Source of the DNA: an uncultured Eubacteriales bacterium | GTDB lineage: Bacteria; Bacillota; Clostridia; UMGS1883; UMGS1540 | DNA: 8,119 nucleotides | Direction of reading: 5' to 3' | Assembly: GCA_900552775.1 (NCBI GenBank) | Contig: USAP01000072.1 | Location: 1 to 8,119 of the forward strand | Notes under the pieces: generated by a model | Told to the model about the DNA's origin: nothing | The model's input: the letters and a program-made list of their open reading frames with translations, nothing else | Database searches by the model: none | Shown: positions 7,822 to 8,119 of the stretch, piece by piece | Layout: each line of letters begins with the position of its first letter | How positions within the stretch are numbered: the stretch's first letter is position 1 | Translations under genes and position numbers: made by a program

Positions 7822-8119
7822 ATCCTTTCACAGAGCCAGAATGTGCGATACCCTCCACCAGATATGCCTCGCCGTGCAAAAACAGCAGCAGACCGGGGAT
7901 CATGTAAATGACAGCGGCGGCGAAGGCAATGCCGATCTCGCCCGCGTTGATGCTGGACAGGAACATCGAAAGCGGCTGCTTTTCGACGTCGTTGAGCAGG
8001 ATCAGAGGCTGCTCGACCATGTTCCAGTTGTCGATGAACACAAGGATCGCAATGGAATAGAGGGCGCTCCGGCACTGCGGCAGGCAGATGTTCCAGAAGA
8101 TGTGCCACTCGTTCGCGCC
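7820..8119 (-). CDS. Carbohydrate-type ABC transporter permease (MalG-like), C-terminal part
   Basis: The last 99 codons of an inner-membrane permease whose N-terminus lies beyond the right edge; the frame is open to base 8119. The first visible residues, [15 protein letters not shown], are the end of the EAA loop that contacts the ATPase, with the conserved G and I-x-LP. Then come a membrane helix, the [15 protein letters not shown] segment (WN...PL is typical of MalG/LacG sugar permeases), a further helix (~[17 protein letters not shown]) and the family-type C-terminal end [10 protein letters not shown]. It would move a sugar or oligosaccharide with a binding protein and a partner permease, none of which is visible. 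An internal GTG at 8041 is not the start because homology continues upstream. GC is high here (36 of 60 bases at 7921-7980). Confidence 0.9.
   Translation of the reverse strand, partial: GANEWHIFWNICLPQCRSALYSIAILVFIDNWNMVEQPLILLNDVEKQPLSMFLSSINAGEIGIAFAAAVIYMIPGLLLFLHGEAYLVEGIAHSGSVKG

Noticed and set aside
7791..8108. - strand open frame of 105 codons overlapping the permease
   Set aside because: Its His/Arg/Pro/Ala-rich product is the out-of-frame reading of GC-rich permease DNA; the permease frame has clear EAA-loop and C-terminal signatures.

Overview
The window looks like an anaerobic Gram-positive (Clostridia-type, probably uncultured gut or environmental Bacillota) assembly fragment. 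The basis is a secreted protein with S-layer homology (SLH) repeats, a secreted protein with a copper-amine-oxidase-N 'stalk' domain, Lys/AAA-rich coding sequence, and an ATP-type PEP carboxykinase. Taxonomy is inferred from family habit, not from a marker gene.

Left arm, + strand (1-5033): two exported proteins in a tight operon. The first is an SLH-domain surface protein that enters from the left edge. Its reading frame is broken by one extra A in an A8 run at 327-334, so the intact protein can only be read with a one-base correction. The second starts at TTG 20 bp downstream, behind a strong Shine-Dalgarno. It has a signal peptide, a stalk domain, an all-helical middle part of unrecognised function and a C-terminal LamG/jelly-roll-like domain. 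Together they look like wall-anchored or wall-associated, possibly glycan-binding, machinery. No enzyme activity can be assigned.

Centre (5034-5250): a 217 bp convergent intergenic region with two inverted repeats. The second has a 16 bp stem with a T-run and is a good, probably bidirectional, terminator.

Right arm, - strand (5251-8119): the C-terminal end of a sugar-type ABC permease enters from the right edge. Thirteen bp later a 2,556 bp ORF starts, whose first ~402 codons encode a membrane-fusion (HlyD-type) adaptor and whose last ~447 codons encode ATP-dependent PEP carboxykinase lacking its first ~94 residues. Both halves are truncated exactly where they meet (about 6592-6612). A cytosolic gluconeogenic enzyme joined in frame to an extracytoplasmic coiled-coil has no obvious biological sense. 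The simplest reading is a chimeric assembly join (or a recombination scar) at a short shared sequence, so the left ~6.6 kb and right ~1.5 kb may come from different genomes or loci. Base composition agrees loosely: about 33-52% GC in the lines sampled left of the join, rising to 60-75% in lines sampled near the right end. The change is gradual inside the adaptor and not a sharp step.

No RNA gene, CRISPR array, insertion sequence or origin was seen.
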